In this document: one piece after another, positions 26,581-35,514 of the stretch | Numbering within the stretch: position 1 is the stretch's first letter | Layout: every line of letters starts with the position of its first letter | Source of the DNA: Ruegeria lacuscaerulensis | Lineage (GTDB): Bacteria > Pseudomonadota > Alphaproteobacteria > Rhodobacterales > Rhodobacteraceae | Direction: 5' to 3' | NCBI RefSeq assembly: GCF_013033355.1 | Contig: NZ_WQDY01000007.1 | Span: forward strand, 124,001-188,000 | Length of the DNA: 64,000 nucleotides | Notes under the pieces: model-generated | The model's database searches: none | Told to the model about the DNA's origin: nothing | What the model saw: only the letters and a program-made list of their open reading frames with translations | Program-made: the position numbers and the translations under genes

Positions 26581-27978
26581 ATGTCGACCATCACAAATCA
26601 CATGCCGACTGCCGAATTGCAGGCACTGGATGCCGCCCACCACATGCACCCCTTTTCGGCCAATGGCGCGCTCGGGAAAGAGGGTGCCCGCGTCATCACC
26701 CGCGCCAAGGGCGTCTATCTGACCGATAGCGAAGGCGAGGAAATCCTGGATGCCATGGCCGGTCTTTGGTGTGTCAATGTCGGGTATGGCCGCGACGAGC
26801 TGGCCGAGGCAGCTGCGCGACAAATGCGCGAACTACCCTACTACAATACCTTCTTCAAAACCACGCATGTCCCCGCCATCGCGCTGGCTAAAAAGCTGGC
26901 CGAACTGGCGCCGGGCGATCTGAACCATGTGTTCTTCGCTGCTGGCGGGTCTGAAGCAAATGACACCAATATCCGTCTGGTTCGCACTTATTGGGCCGAA
27001 AAAGGCCAACCCGACAAGAATATCATCATCAGTCGCCACAATGCCTATCACGGTTCGTCCGTTGGCTCGGCCTCGCTGGGGGGTATGGCGGGGATGCACG
27101 CGCAGGGTGGTATTCCGATCCCGAACATTCACCACATCAACCAGCCGAACTGGTGGGCCGAAGGCGGCGACATGACGCCCGAAGAGTTCGGTTTGGCCCG
27201 CGCGCAGGAACTGGAAGAGGCAATTCTTGAACTGGGCGAAAATCGCGTCGCGGCCTTCATCGCCGAGCCGGTTCAGGGCGCAGGTGGCGTGATCGTCGCC
27301 CCCGACACCTATTGGCCCGAAATCCAGCGTATCTGCGACAAATACGATATCCTGCTGATCGCGGATGAGGTCATCTGCGGCTTTGGTCGCACTGGCAACT
27401 GGTTCGGGTCGCAAACCGTGGGCATCCGCCCCCATATCATGACCATTGCCAAAGGCCTCAGCTCGGGTTACGCGCCCATCGGAGGTTCTATCGTCAATGA
27501 TGAGATCGCCGAGGTGATTGGCGGCACCGAATTCAACCACGGCTACACCTATTCCGGCCACCCGGTCGCCGCCGCGGTGGCACTGGAAAACCTACGCATC
27601 CTCGAAGAGGAAAAGATCGTGGACCACGTCCGCGACGTCGCCGCCCCCTACCTGAAAGAAAAATGGGAGGCGCTGGTCGATCACCCGCTGGTGGGTGAAG
27701 CGAAAATCGTAGGTATGATGGCCTCGATTGCGCTGACGCCCGACAAAGCAAGCCGCGCTAAGTTCGCCTCAGCCCCCGGCACCGTCGGCTATGTCTGCCG
27801 CGACCGTTGCTTTAGCAACAACCTGATCATGCGCCATGTGGGGGACCGGATGATCATCTCACCTCCGCTGATCCTGACCCCATCGGATATCGACGAGATG
27901 TTCGTGCGCATCCACAAATCGCTGGACGAAGCCCAGGCCGACATCATCGAACAAGGGCTGATGAAAGCCGCCAGCTGA
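26581..27978 (+). CDS. spuC: Class III aminotransferase, putrescine-pyruvate type (SpuC-like)
   Basis: The 465-residue PLP enzyme has the class III features: AGGSEANDTNIRL at 121-133, ADEVICGFGRTG at 261-272 with Asp262, and PLP lysine Lys291 in TIAKGLSSGYAPIG. The sequence is closest in style to putrescine-pyruvate and related omega-amino acid:pyruvate transaminases. The reaction would give 4-aminobutyraldehyde and alanine from putrescine. The adjacent polyamine transporter and regulator support putrescine as substrate; taurine or beta-alanine are alternatives in this family. AGGAG at 26568-26572 lies upstream of the ATG. Confidence 0.85.
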   Translation: MSTITNHMPTAELQALDAAHHMHPFSANGALGKEGARVITRAKGVYLTDSEGEEILDAMAGLWCVNVGYGRDELAEAAARQMRELPYYNTFFKTTHVPAIALAKKLAELAPGDLNHVFFAAGGSEANDTNIRLVRTYWAEKGQPDKNIIISRHNAYHGSSVGSASLGGMAGMHAQGGIPIPNIHHINQPNWWAEGGDMTPEEFGLARAQELEEAILELGENRVAAFIAEPVQGAGGVIVAPDTYWPEIQRICDKYDILLIADEVICGFGRTGNWFGSQTVGIRPHIMTIAKGLSSGYAPIGGSIVNDEIAEVIGGTEFNHGYTYSGHPVAAAVALENLRILEEEKIVDHVRDVAAPYLKEKWEALVDHPLVGEAKIVGMMASIALTPDKASRAKFASAPGTVGYVCRDRCFSNNLIMRHVGDRMIISPPLILTPSDIDEMFVRIHKSLDEAQADIIEQGLMKAAS

Positions 27979-27989
27979 TCCGCGCAGTT

Positions 27990-28050
27990 TCATCTGGCCA
28001 AATATATCTCGGGGGAATCGCGGCTTGCCGCGATGGGGGCAGAGCCCCCT
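27990..28050. repeat. REP-like intergenic element with two hairpins
   Basis: After the sequence TCTGGCCAAATATATCTC come two perfect hairpins: ATCGCGGC-TT-GCCGCGAT (28017-28034) and GGGGGC-AGA-GCCCCC (28035-28049). The motif resembles GC-rich intergenic elements that recur in Rhodobacterales genomes; only this copy is in the window. It separates the convergent aminotransferase and transglycosylase genes and may terminate both. Confidence 0.5.
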
Positions 28051-28053
28051 CCT

Positions 28054-29352
28054 CTACCTCAACCGTTCTAGCAACCGCAGGGTTGGATAGCCATCCGGTA
28101 CCAAACCCTGCGCCAACTGATAGGCCCGCACCGCGTTGACAGTATTCGGGCCTGTGCGCCCATCGATTCCTTGGGTATCGAACCCAGCCTGGGTCAAAAG
28201 GCTCTGCAGCTCTTTCTTTTCGGTAAAGCTCAGTATCCGGTCATCGCGGGGCCAAGATGCCTGAAACGGGCTGCCACCGACCAGCCGATCCGATAAATGA
28301 CCGATCCCGATCACATAGGCGTCGGCACCGTTGTATTTCTCGATCACGTTGAAATTGTCGAATATCATCAAGGCCACGCCTTGCCCGCCTGCCGGCAAGA
28401 GAATGGCCGCCTTCCCATGATCCGGAATGGCCTGCCCGTCGCGTCCAACAACACCAAGCGCGGCCCATTCGGATGGCATCAACCTGTGGTCCCGCTTGGC
28501 CGAAGCAAAATCGAAACCGTATGGCAACTGCACTTCGATCCCCCAGGGTTGACCCTTTTTCCACCCATGTCGCGCCAGGTAGGACGCCGCCGAAGCCAAA
28601 GCGTCTGTCGGGTCGTCGGACCAGATATCTCGCCGTCCGTCGCCATCAAAATCCACCGCATGTTCCAAATACGAGGTCGGCATAAACTGCGTATGACCCA
28701 TTGCGCCCGCCCAACTGCCTGTCATAGCACCGGGCACGACATCGCCAGCCTGAATGATCTGCAAGGCCGCCACCAGTTGCGCCTCGAAGAAAGACGCCCG
28801 ACGTGCGTCGAACGCCAGCGTTGCCAGCGACCGGATCGTCTGATCTCCGCCCCGAAACGAACCATACGAGGTCTCAAGCCCCCAGATGGCCGTTACAACT
28901 TCTTTCTCGACGCCATATTGCGCTTCGATCCGGGTCAAGACCGCGTCATGGCGCTCCAACCCGGCGCGTCCATTCGCAATTCGCCGGTCTGATACGGCAG
29001 AGTCCAGATACTCCCAGATTGGCTTCGAGAACTCGGCTTGATTGCGATCGCGCTTGATAACGTCCCAATCGTAAGTCAGCCCCGCCAATGACCGGTCCAA
29101 CGTCGTCGCAGATATACCTTGCTGCAACGCGCGTTCGCGGAACGCTCCCAGCCACGCCTGAAAGCGCGCATTCCCTTCGGTTGACACGCGGATCTCCTTA
29201 AACTCTGGCCGAACAACCGGCCGTATCGACACGGTGACATCGGCCGATGCGAGCTCGTGAATCTGTGGGCCATTGGCCGAGTTGATAGGATCCGCCTGCA
29301 CTATGGATGCCCATAATGCAGCGGTCATGACGCCGCTTACGCATTTTTGCAT
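28054..29352 (-). CDS. MltB-family lytic murein transglycosylase with peptidoglycan-binding domain
   Basis: The 432-residue exported enzyme has a signal segment (about 1-20) and a MltB-type catalytic domain at about 62-345. The catalytic Glu160 lies in GLETSYGSF, and the domain also carries AMGHTQFMPTSYL and DFDGDGRRDIW. A C-terminal peptidoglycan-binding domain (about 370-432) ends with GIDGRTGPNTVNAVRAYQ. It cleaves glycan strands to 1,6-anhydromuropeptides during wall turnover. No lipobox is visible, so it is probably periplasmic and soluble rather than a lipoprotein. It is a single gene, convergent with the aminotransferase. Confidence 0.93.
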   Translation of the reverse strand: MQKCVSGVMTAALWASIVQADPINSANGPQIHELASADVTVSIRPVVRPEFKEIRVSTEGNARFQAWLGAFRERALQQGISATTLDRSLAGLTYDWDVIKRDRNQAEFSKPIWEYLDSAVSDRRIANGRAGLERHDAVLTRIEAQYGVEKEVVTAIWGLETSYGSFRGGDQTIRSLATLAFDARRASFFEAQLVAALQIIQAGDVVPGAMTGSWAGAMGHTQFMPTSYLEHAVDFDGDGRRDIWSDDPTDALASAASYLARHGWKKGQPWGIEVQLPYGFDFASAKRDHRLMPSEWAALGVVGRDGQAIPDHGKAAILLPAGGQGVALMIFDNFNVIEKYNGADAYVIGIGHLSDRLVGGSPFQASWPRDDRILSFTEKKELQSLLTQAGFDTQGIDGRTGPNTVNAVRAYQLAQGLVPDGYPTLRLLERLR

Positions 29353-29414
29353 TCCGATTTTCCTGATTACTGCTCAACACCAAGGTAGCGCATAATGGCG
29401 AAATCACAAAGAGC

Positions 29415-30128
29415 TCAGGTTTCGTCCTCGCGGAGTTTTGCTGCCCGCTCGGCCCGCAACCGATCCAGCGCTAGCCGAAGCAGAGGCACCCTGTTGGGCC
29501 GGAAAAAGTCTTCGGTCAGGGCCATGTCGCGCATACGGTCCAGCCGGAATATTCTGAAGTCCTGCCGTAAATGGCACCAACTGATCAAAACGCTTGCCCG
29601 GTCCATATATACGATACTCAGCGGATTCACCCGACGACGGGTGGCATCCCCCTTGGCATCGGTATAGGCAAACTCGACTGTGCGTTCATCCCATGTGGCT
29701 TGTCTCAGATCGCGCACATCGATGGTTGGCCGGGCCGGGCGATCAAACCGGGTGGCCGTCAGGACGGCGTGTGACAGGCGATGCGACTGGCGGTGTGGCA
29801 AGCGTCCCTGCAGCTTGCGCAGAACCGCCCCAGCCGCATCTGCCAGACCTGGATCGCCAATGGATTGCACCTCGCGCAAGCCCAGAACCAGTGCCTCTAG
29901 CTCGTCATCGGTGAAGCCCAAAGGCGGCAGAGTCGCATCCTCGATCAGGGTGAACCCAAACCCTGCCTCTCCGTCGATGACAGCTCCCAGTCCGCGCAAA
30001 GCGTCGATGTCACGATGAACGGTGCGGGCTGAGACGCCCAGATCCTGCGCCAGTTGGACCGAAGTCTTGGGCGACGGGCCAGAGCGCAAGGCTTGCATCA
30101 ATTGGAACAGGCGAGCGGTGCGAGACAT
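29415..30128 (-). CDS. YafY-type transcriptional regulator (HTH + WYL domain)
   Basis: With the ATG at 30126-30128 the protein has 237 residues. An N-terminal helix-turn-helix (TSVQLAQDLGVSARTVHRDIDALRGLGAVI, about 22-52) is followed by a WYL-type ligand domain (about 130-215, including RRRVNPLSIVYMDRASVLISW and FRLDRM). WYL regulators respond to nucleotides or other small ligands. It is divergent from a glutathione S-transferase gene; the 85-base gap contains a 9-bp perfect inverted repeat that is a likely operator. Such regulators commonly control the divergent gene. Confidence 0.9.
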   Translation of the reverse strand: MSRTARLFQLMQALRSGPSPKTSVQLAQDLGVSARTVHRDIDALRGLGAVIDGEAGFGFTLIEDATLPPLGFTDDELEALVLGLREVQSIGDPGLADAAGAVLRKLQGRLPHRQSHRLSHAVLTATRFDRPARPTIDVRDLRQATWDERTVEFAYTDAKGDATRRRVNPLSIVYMDRASVLISWCHLRQDFRIFRLDRMRDMALTEDFFRPNRVPLLRLALDRLRAERAAKLREDET

Positions 30129-30148
30129 ATCGCAATCTAGACTAAGGC

Positions 30149-30169
30149 TAATGACAGAAACTGTCATTA
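30149..30169. promoter_or_regulatory. Inverted-repeat operator candidate between the WYL regulator and GST genes
   Basis: TAATGACAG-AAA-CTGTCATTA is a perfect 9-bp inverted repeat in the divergent gap, 21 bases from the regulator start and 45 from the GST start. It is well placed to control both promoters. Confidence 0.6.
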
Positions 30170-30213
30170 TGGCATCTTATCCAAACGGCATCTTAACGAC
30201 TCCGGAGCCAACG

Positions 30214-30909
30214 ATGCTGACCCTTCTGACCTTCCCTGCCGCCTTTGGCCAATTCAGCGCCAGCCCTTTTTGTGTCAAAACGGCTTATATGTTGCAACTG
30301 TCCGGCCAAAGCTGGCAGCGGTCCGATATGCTGAACCCATCGAAGATGCCCCACCAGAAATTGCCTGTTTTGCGCACGTCTCAAAGGCTGGTGGCCGACA
30401 GCGACCTGATCCGGGACTGGCTGGAAACACAAGGGGCCAATTTCGATGCAGACCTTAGCGACATTCAAAAGGCCCAGTCCCGCGCCCTGATCCGCATGGC
30501 CGAAGAACATATCTATAACCACGTCGTTCTGGATCGCTGGGGCAATGACGAGGTCTGGCCGATCCTGCGCGATATGTTCTTCACCGAGGTTCCTGCACTG
30601 ATCCGTCGCCCCGTGACCCACGCAATCCGCAAATCGGTGATGAAGCGAATGGACGGGGCCGGTGTCTCGCGGTTCTCGGATACTGAACGCACAGATCGCC
30701 TGGAACGTGACCTCGAAGCGATATCAGCTTTTCTGTGGCAGTCGCCCTTCCTGTTCGGTGAAAGCCCAACCGCCGCAGACATGAGCGTCGGGCCTGTACT
30801 GGCCGCGATGCGCGCGACGCCAAAAGAAACTCAGCTGACGCGACGCATCAAAACCGATACCTTGCTTAACAGTTATTTGGACCGGTTAGAGCAGGCGATC
30901 CCGCTATGA
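30214..30909 (+). CDS. Glutathione S-transferase family protein
   Basis: The 231-residue protein has an N-terminal thioredoxin-like half (FSASPFCVKTAYMLQLSGQSWQ, KMPHQKLPVLRTSQRLVADSDLIRDWLE) with Ser/Cys in the active-site loop (SPFC). A helical C-terminal half carries FLFGESPTAADMSVGPVLAA. GSTs of this kind conjugate or reduce small electrophiles with glutathione; the substrate is unknown. The start at 30214 matches the fold; upstream in-frame starts would run through the inverted-repeat region. It is co-directional with the next gene (ATGA overlap). Confidence 0.85.
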   Translation: MLTLLTFPAAFGQFSASPFCVKTAYMLQLSGQSWQRSDMLNPSKMPHQKLPVLRTSQRLVADSDLIRDWLETQGANFDADLSDIQKAQSRALIRMAEEHIYNHVVLDRWGNDEVWPILRDMFFTEVPALIRRPVTHAIRKSVMKRMDGAGVSRFSDTERTDRLERDLEAISAFLWQSPFLFGESPTAADMSVGPVLAAMRATPKETQLTRRIKTDTLLNSYLDRLEQAIPL

Positions 30910-31292
30910 CGCCCTTTCAAGACCCCGCTGTTCAGTCCGTTTTCGACGGGTACAAGCCAGACACCCACAAGGGTGTGCTGGCCCTGCGTGAATTGATCTT
31001 TGAAACGGCCCTAACTCTTCCCAGCGCCCAACCGCTGCAAGAGGCCTTGCGCTGGGGGCAACCCGCCTACCTGGCACCCAAAGGGTCCACAATCAGGTTA
31101 GGGGGCCACAAGACCGCCAGTTTCGCCCTGTTCGTCCATTGCCAAAGCCGTCTGATCAGTGATTTCACTTCGGCCTTCCCAGACGAGGATCGGCTGGAAG
31201 GCAACCGGGCAGTTCTTTTCGAAGACCCCCGCCAGATTGACGCGAACCGCCACGGATGGCTGATTGCGCGGGCGCTGACCTATCACCTCTGA
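30906..31292 (+). CDS. DUF1801 domain protein
   Basis: The 128-residue protein carries the DUF1801 pattern: LRELIFETALTLPSAQPLQEALRWGQPAYLAPKGSTIRLG, then FALFVHCQSRLISDF. The function of this family, which has a YdhG-like fold, is unknown; some members sit with stress genes. It overlaps the GST stop by four bases, so both probably respond to the WYL regulator. Its end overlaps the 3' end of rnr, which is convergent. Confidence 0.85.
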   Translation: MTPFQDPAVQSVFDGYKPDTHKGVLALRELIFETALTLPSAQPLQEALRWGQPAYLAPKGSTIRLGGHKTASFALFVHCQSRLISDFTSAFPDEDRLEGNRAVLFEDPRQIDANRHGWLIARALTYHL

Positions 31293-33541
31293 CGGCGTTT
31301 GCGTTCGACTTTGCGTTTGATCTTGTCTTTCTTGCGCTTGTTGCTGAGCGCCTTTCGGCGCGCGCCACGTTTCACCGGACCTCGCCCACGCGGCAGGGCC
31401 TGATCGTCGATGGACAGCAGCTCCAGCTCCAACCCGCCCGTAACCGGCGTCGCCTCAGTCAGGCGCACCGTGACGCGTTGGCCGATGGCGATAATCAGCC
31501 CGGTGTCTGATCCCATCAGCGTCCCGGCCTCGCGGTCGAAATGAAAAAACTCACGCCCCAAGGATCGCACGGGCACCAACCCATCAGCGCCGGTTTCGTC
31601 CATCTTCACAAAGGCCCCGAACCGCGCAATACCACTGATGCGGCCGGTGAACTCGTTACCCACCCGCTCGCTCAGATAGGCGGCCAGATAGCGGTCGGTT
31701 GTGTCACGCTCGGCCATCATCGAACGCCGCTCGGTGTCCGAGATATGGGTGGCGGTTTCGTCCAGCCGCGCGATTTCATTCTCAGTCAGACCATCCTTGC
31801 CCCAACCATGGGCCGAGATCAGCGCGCGATGCACGATCAGGTCCGCATAGCGGCGAATGGGCGAGGTGAAATGTGCATAATTCCGCAGCGCCAGACCGAA
31901 ATGGCCGAAATTCTCTGGGTTGTAGTAGGCCTGCGCCATCGACCGCAGGGTGGTCAGGTTGATCAACTCGGCATCTTCAGTGCCCGCAGCAGCGTTCAGC
32001 AGCGCGTTGAGGTGGCGTGTTTGCAGCACCTGCCCTTTCGCAAGGTTCAAACCGGCAGCCTGCGCAGTTTCCCGCAGGCTTTCCAACTTCTCGGGCGCGG
32101 GTTCTTCGTGGACACGGAACAACAGCGGGCGGCGTTTGGCAATCAGCGTTTCAGCGGCGGCCACGTTGGCGAGGATCATGAACTCCTCGATCAGCTTATG
32201 AGCATCCAGCCGGTCGCGAAACGCCACGCTAGTCACTTCACCGGTGTCGCTGAGGACGATCTTGCGTTCGGGCAGGTCCAGCTCCAATGGCTGTCGCACC
32301 GCACGCGCGGACTTCAACGCGGCATAAGCAGCGTAGAGAGGTTTCAGCACTGTCTCCAACAGGGGCCCGGTGCGGTCGTTGGGGGTGCCATCGATGGCCT
32401 CCTGCACCTCGGCATAATGCAGAGATGCAGCCGAGCGCATCAGCCCCCGCACAAACCGGTGGCCGATCTTGTTACCCTCGGCGTCGATCTGCATCCGCAC
32501 GGCGATACAAGCGCGCGGGACGCCTTCGTGCAGCGAGCACAGATCGCTCGACAGACGGTCGGGCAGCATCGGCACAACGCGGTCTGGGAAATAGCTGGAA
32601 TTGCCCCGCTTGCGCGCTTCACGGTCCAGCGCGGTTCCGGGCTGCACATAGGCGGCAACATCTGCGATGGCGACCCAGATTACATGACCGCCGGGGTTCT
32701 TAGGGTCGTCATCAGCGTGCGCGTAACAGGCATCGTCGTGATCCCGCGCATCCGAGGGGTCGATGGTTAGCAGCGGCATATCCCGCAGGTCATCGCGGCC
32801 CTTCAGACCGACGGGTTTGGCCTTATCGGCCTCGGCGATCACCTTGTCCGGGAAGTCGTCCGGGATGCCGTGCTGGTGGATCGCGATCAGAGAGACCGCC
32901 TTGGGCGCGGTGGGGTCACCCAACCGTTCCACGATGCGGGCACGGGGCAGACCCATGCGGTTCTTGGACCCGGCCTGTTCGGCCTCGACCAGCTCACCGT
33001 CTTTGGCGCCATGCACCGCACCATCGGGGACCAGCCATTCATTCTGGCCCGCTTTGTCGATGGGCACGATCCGCCCGCCCTCGGCCCCTTTGCGGAAAAT
33101 GCCGACGATCTTGCGCGGGTTGGTGCCGATCCGGCGGATCAGGCGTGCCTCATAATTGTGGTCTTCCTCATGCACCACGGTCAGGCGGGCCAGAATCCGG
33201 TCGCCCTCGCCCAGAGCCGGGTCACTGGCGCGAGTGATCAACAAGACGATGGGCTCAACCCCTTCACCATGCCATTCCAGCGGGCGGGCGAACAAGTCTC
33301 CGTCCGCGTTCGGAGCCTTCACTTGCAGCACACTAACCGGCGGCAGACGATCCGGGTCGCCATAGCTGCGCTTGCGCTTTTCCAGATGGCCGTCGGCCTC
33401 AAGCTCGCGCAGGATGCGTTTCAGGTCGATCCGCGCCGCGCCCTTGATCCCAAAGGCTTTGGCGATATCGCGTTTCGAGGTCAGGGTGGGGTTCGCCGAG
33501 ATCCAGTCAAGGACCTCCTGCTTGGTGGGGATACGACTCAT
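31283..33541 (-). CDS. rnr: Ribonuclease R
   Basis: This 3'-5' exoribonuclease of 752 residues degrades structured RNA. The domain order is an N-terminal winged helix (about 1-65), cold-shock/OB domains (about 75-240), the RNB catalytic domain (about 265-590) with DPSDARDHDDACYA, a C-terminal S1 domain (about 640-720, GNEFTGRISGIARFGAFV), and a very basic Lys/Arg tail (RKKDKIKRKVERKRRQR) that aids RNA binding. All fit RNase R rather than RNase II. It starts with ATG at 33539-33541; upstream on the same strand are the TIGR04282 gene and dapE. Confidence 0.95.
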   Translation of the reverse strand: MSRIPTKQEVLDWISANPTLTSKRDIAKAFGIKGAARIDLKRILRELEADGHLEKRKRSYGDPDRLPPVSVLQVKAPNADGDLFARPLEWHGEGVEPIVLLITRASDPALGEGDRILARLTVVHEEDHNYEARLIRRIGTNPRKIVGIFRKGAEGGRIVPIDKAGQNEWLVPDGAVHGAKDGELVEAEQAGSKNRMGLPRARIVERLGDPTAPKAVSLIAIHQHGIPDDFPDKVIAEADKAKPVGLKGRDDLRDMPLLTIDPSDARDHDDACYAHADDDPKNPGGHVIWVAIADVAAYVQPGTALDREARKRGNSSYFPDRVVPMLPDRLSSDLCSLHEGVPRACIAVRMQIDAEGNKIGHRFVRGLMRSAASLHYAEVQEAIDGTPNDRTGPLLETVLKPLYAAYAALKSARAVRQPLELDLPERKIVLSDTGEVTSVAFRDRLDAHKLIEEFMILANVAAAETLIAKRRPLLFRVHEEPAPEKLESLRETAQAAGLNLAKGQVLQTRHLNALLNAAAGTEDAELINLTTLRSMAQAYYNPENFGHFGLALRNYAHFTSPIRRYADLIVHRALISAHGWGKDGLTENEIARLDETATHISDTERRSMMAERDTTDRYLAAYLSERVGNEFTGRISGIARFGAFVKMDETGADGLVPVRSLGREFFHFDREAGTLMGSDTGLIIAIGQRVTVRLTEATPVTGGLELELLSIDDQALPRGRGPVKRGARRKALSNKRKKDKIKRKVERKRRQR

Positions 33542-33589
33542 ATATTTGGCGTAACACGGGCGTGCGACGGCGTCATGACCAAAAACGGA

Positions 33590-34165
33590 TCAGGGTTTCA
33601 GATCCGCCACCGTGTCCACATCGCGCAACGGGTCCAGCAGCGCCACCCGTGCGCCGGAGATCGAGGCCAGCGTGTCGGCCAGAGCATGTTCGGTGGACCA
33701 GCGCACATCGCGGAACAGGTTGTTGGGAAGCGCGCCATATCTTTGCGCACCCACCAGCCAATAGCCGCCATCCGGGGCGGGGCCGAATGCCATCTGCGCG
33801 GACCCCAACGCCTTGAACGCGCGGGCAATGTGGCTGCGGGTAATGCCCCGAATATCCGCGCCGATCAGGCAGACCGGCCCCGGCGGCATCCCGCGCAGCA
33901 TCCGACCCATCCGGTCACCCAGATCTCCGCGCCCCTGCGCCGCCCGCGGCAGATCAGCAGGCCAGATTCGGCTGGTCAGACCTTCGCGGTCAGGCGCGAC
34001 CGCCAGCGCAATCTGCCAACGCGGATCACGCAGCCGCCGGATCAACGAGCGTGTCTGGTGGCGAAACCACCAAGCCGCCCCAACCATACCGATATCGCGG
34101 CCCAGCCGGGTTTTCACCCGACCGGGGCGCGGCTCTTTCACCATGATCACGAGAGTGCGCTGCAT
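33590..34165 (-). CDS. TIGR04282-family glycosyltransferase (DUF2064, arsenosugar-type)
   Basis: With the ATG at 34163-34165 the protein has 191 residues. It starts with VIMVKEPRPGRVKTRLGRDIG, the nucleotide-sugar site of the TIGR04282 family, followed by GDRMGRML, CLIGADIRGI (the metal-binding Asp) and GPAPDGGYWLVG. Some members are linked to arsenosugar synthesis, but most are uncharacterised. No arsenic gene is near. It begins one base after the dapE stop, so it is in an operon with dapE; rnr follows. Confidence 0.85.
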   Translation of the reverse strand: MQRTLVIMVKEPRPGRVKTRLGRDIGMVGAAWWFRHQTRSLIRRLRDPRWQIALAVAPDREGLTSRIWPADLPRAAQGRGDLGDRMGRMLRGMPPGPVCLIGADIRGITRSHIARAFKALGSAQMAFGPAPDGGYWLVGAQRYGALPNNLFRDVRWSTEHALADTLASISGARVALLDPLRDVDTVADLKP

Positions 34166-34166
34166 G

Positions 34167-35306
34167 TTAGGCGAAATAGTCCCGCAGGATGCGCGTGTAG
34201 ATGGCCTTGAGCTGTTCGATCTGTGCCACCTCGACGCATTCATCCACCTGATGCATGGTGCGGCCCACAAGGCCGAATTCCACCACCGGGCAGTGGTTCT
34301 TCACAAATCGCGCGTCCGAGGTACCGCCCGTGGTCGACATCTCGGGCACCACACCGGTTTCCGCCTCAACCGCCTTGGCGACCAGGGCGGACAGAGGCCC
34401 CGGCGGGGTCAGAAAGCTCTCGCCCGAGATCTTGATGCGCAGGTCGATCTCAACCCCGAACTCATCGGCCACTGCAGCGGCCTCGGCCCGCAACCAATCG
34501 CTGAGGCTGGCCCCGGAATGCAGATCGTTGAACCGGATATTCACCGCCCCTGTAGATTGCGCGGGGATCACGTTGGTTGCCGAGTTGCCCGTGTCGATCG
34601 TCACCACGGCCAGTGTTGAGGCGTCGAAATGGTCTGTACCCTGATCCAGCTCGTGGCTGGCCAAACGATCCATCAGCCGCGCCATTGCGGGCATCGGGTT
34701 CTTGGCGCGGTGCGGATAGGCCGCGTGACCCTGTACCCCGGTCACGGTGAACCAGATGTTCATCGAGCCACGCCGCCCGATCTTCATCATCTCGCCCATT
34801 GTGTTGGGGCAGGTCGGCTCGCCCACCACACAGACCGACATCTTTTCCCCGGCGCTGTCCATATAGTCCAGCAGGGCGGTGGTGCCGTCCAGCGCATCGC
34901 CTTCCTCATCCCCGGTGATGGTCAGGATGACGGCCCCGTCGGGCGGCGTGTCGCGCACAAAATCAACGGCCGCTGCGGCAAAGGCCGCCACTCCGGATTT
35001 CATGTCCGTCGTGCCTCGACCAAACATCACGCCATCTTTCACCTCAGCCCCGAAAGGTGGCATGGTCCATGCAGCCTCATCCCCAACCGGCACGACGTCT
35101 GTATGGCCATTAAAACCAAAGCTGCGCGGATGCCCCTTCTCGCCCCAGCGTGCAAACAGATTGCAAATCCCGCCGCGATCGACACGGGTGCAGGCAAACC
35201 CCGCCTCCGCCAGCAGCTTTTCCAACAGAACAAGGGCGCCCCCTTCATCAGGTGTGACCGATGGGCAACGGATCAGGTCCGCTGTCAATTCTACCGCATC
35301 TGTCAT
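34167..35306 (-). CDS. dapE: Succinyl-diaminopimelate desuccinylase DapE
   Basis: DapE releases LL-diaminopimelate from its N-succinyl form in lysine and wall synthesis. The 379-residue M20-type zinc enzyme has [13 protein letters not shown] (first His/Asp), [10 protein letters not shown] (bridging Asp), the [11 protein letters not shown] catalytic Glu pair, and the C-terminal His in the [10 protein letters not shown] context. The ATG at 35304-35306 gives the family N-terminus; a 16-codon upstream extension is unlikely. dapD lies about 2.4 kb upstream on the same strand, separated by other genes. Confidence 0.95.
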   Translation of the reverse strand: MTDAVELTADLIRCPSVTPDEGGALVLLEKLLAEAGFACTRVDRGGICNLFARWGEKGHPRSFGFNGHTDVVPVGDEAAWTMPPFGAEVKDGVMFGRGTTDMKSGVAAFAAAAVDFVRDTPPDGAVILTITGDEEGDALDGTTALLDYMDSAGEKMSVCVVGEPTCPNTMGEMMKIGRRGSMNIWFTVTGVQGHAAYPHRAKNPMPAMARLMDRLASHELDQGTDHFDASTLAVVTIDTGNSATNVIPAQSTGAVNIRFNDLHSGASLSDWLRAEAAAVADEFGVEIDLRIKISGESFLTPPGPLSALVAKAVEAETGVVPEMSTTGGTSDARFVKNHCPVVEFGLVGRTMHQVDECVEVAQIEQLKAIYTRILRDYFA

Positions 35307-35514
35307 TTCTTGCCCTTTCTCTGCACTGAACTGCATCTTCGCGCACAGATTCAACGAATTGGCGGGATTGCCAACCCCCGCACGGCACGCTTCACACGCT
35401 TTTTTGCAGTCTATCTCGCGATGTCATGTCAACAAAACATTGGCGTTTCCGTTGCGATTGCCTTGCCGCCCAATTCGAAATCGCGTTAGAGGGCCGCGAA
35501 ACAGGTAAATTTCG

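Noticed and set aside
32870-34210. A 446-codon plus-strand frame opposite rnr and the TIGR04282 gene
   Set aside because: It is a shadow; composition is Arg/Pro/His-rich with no family match.
35355-35477. CGAATTGG (35355) and CCAATTCG (35470) as an operator pair before the receptor-like gene
   Set aside because: The arms are 107 bases apart with an indel in the extension and no central symmetry, so chance is likely.
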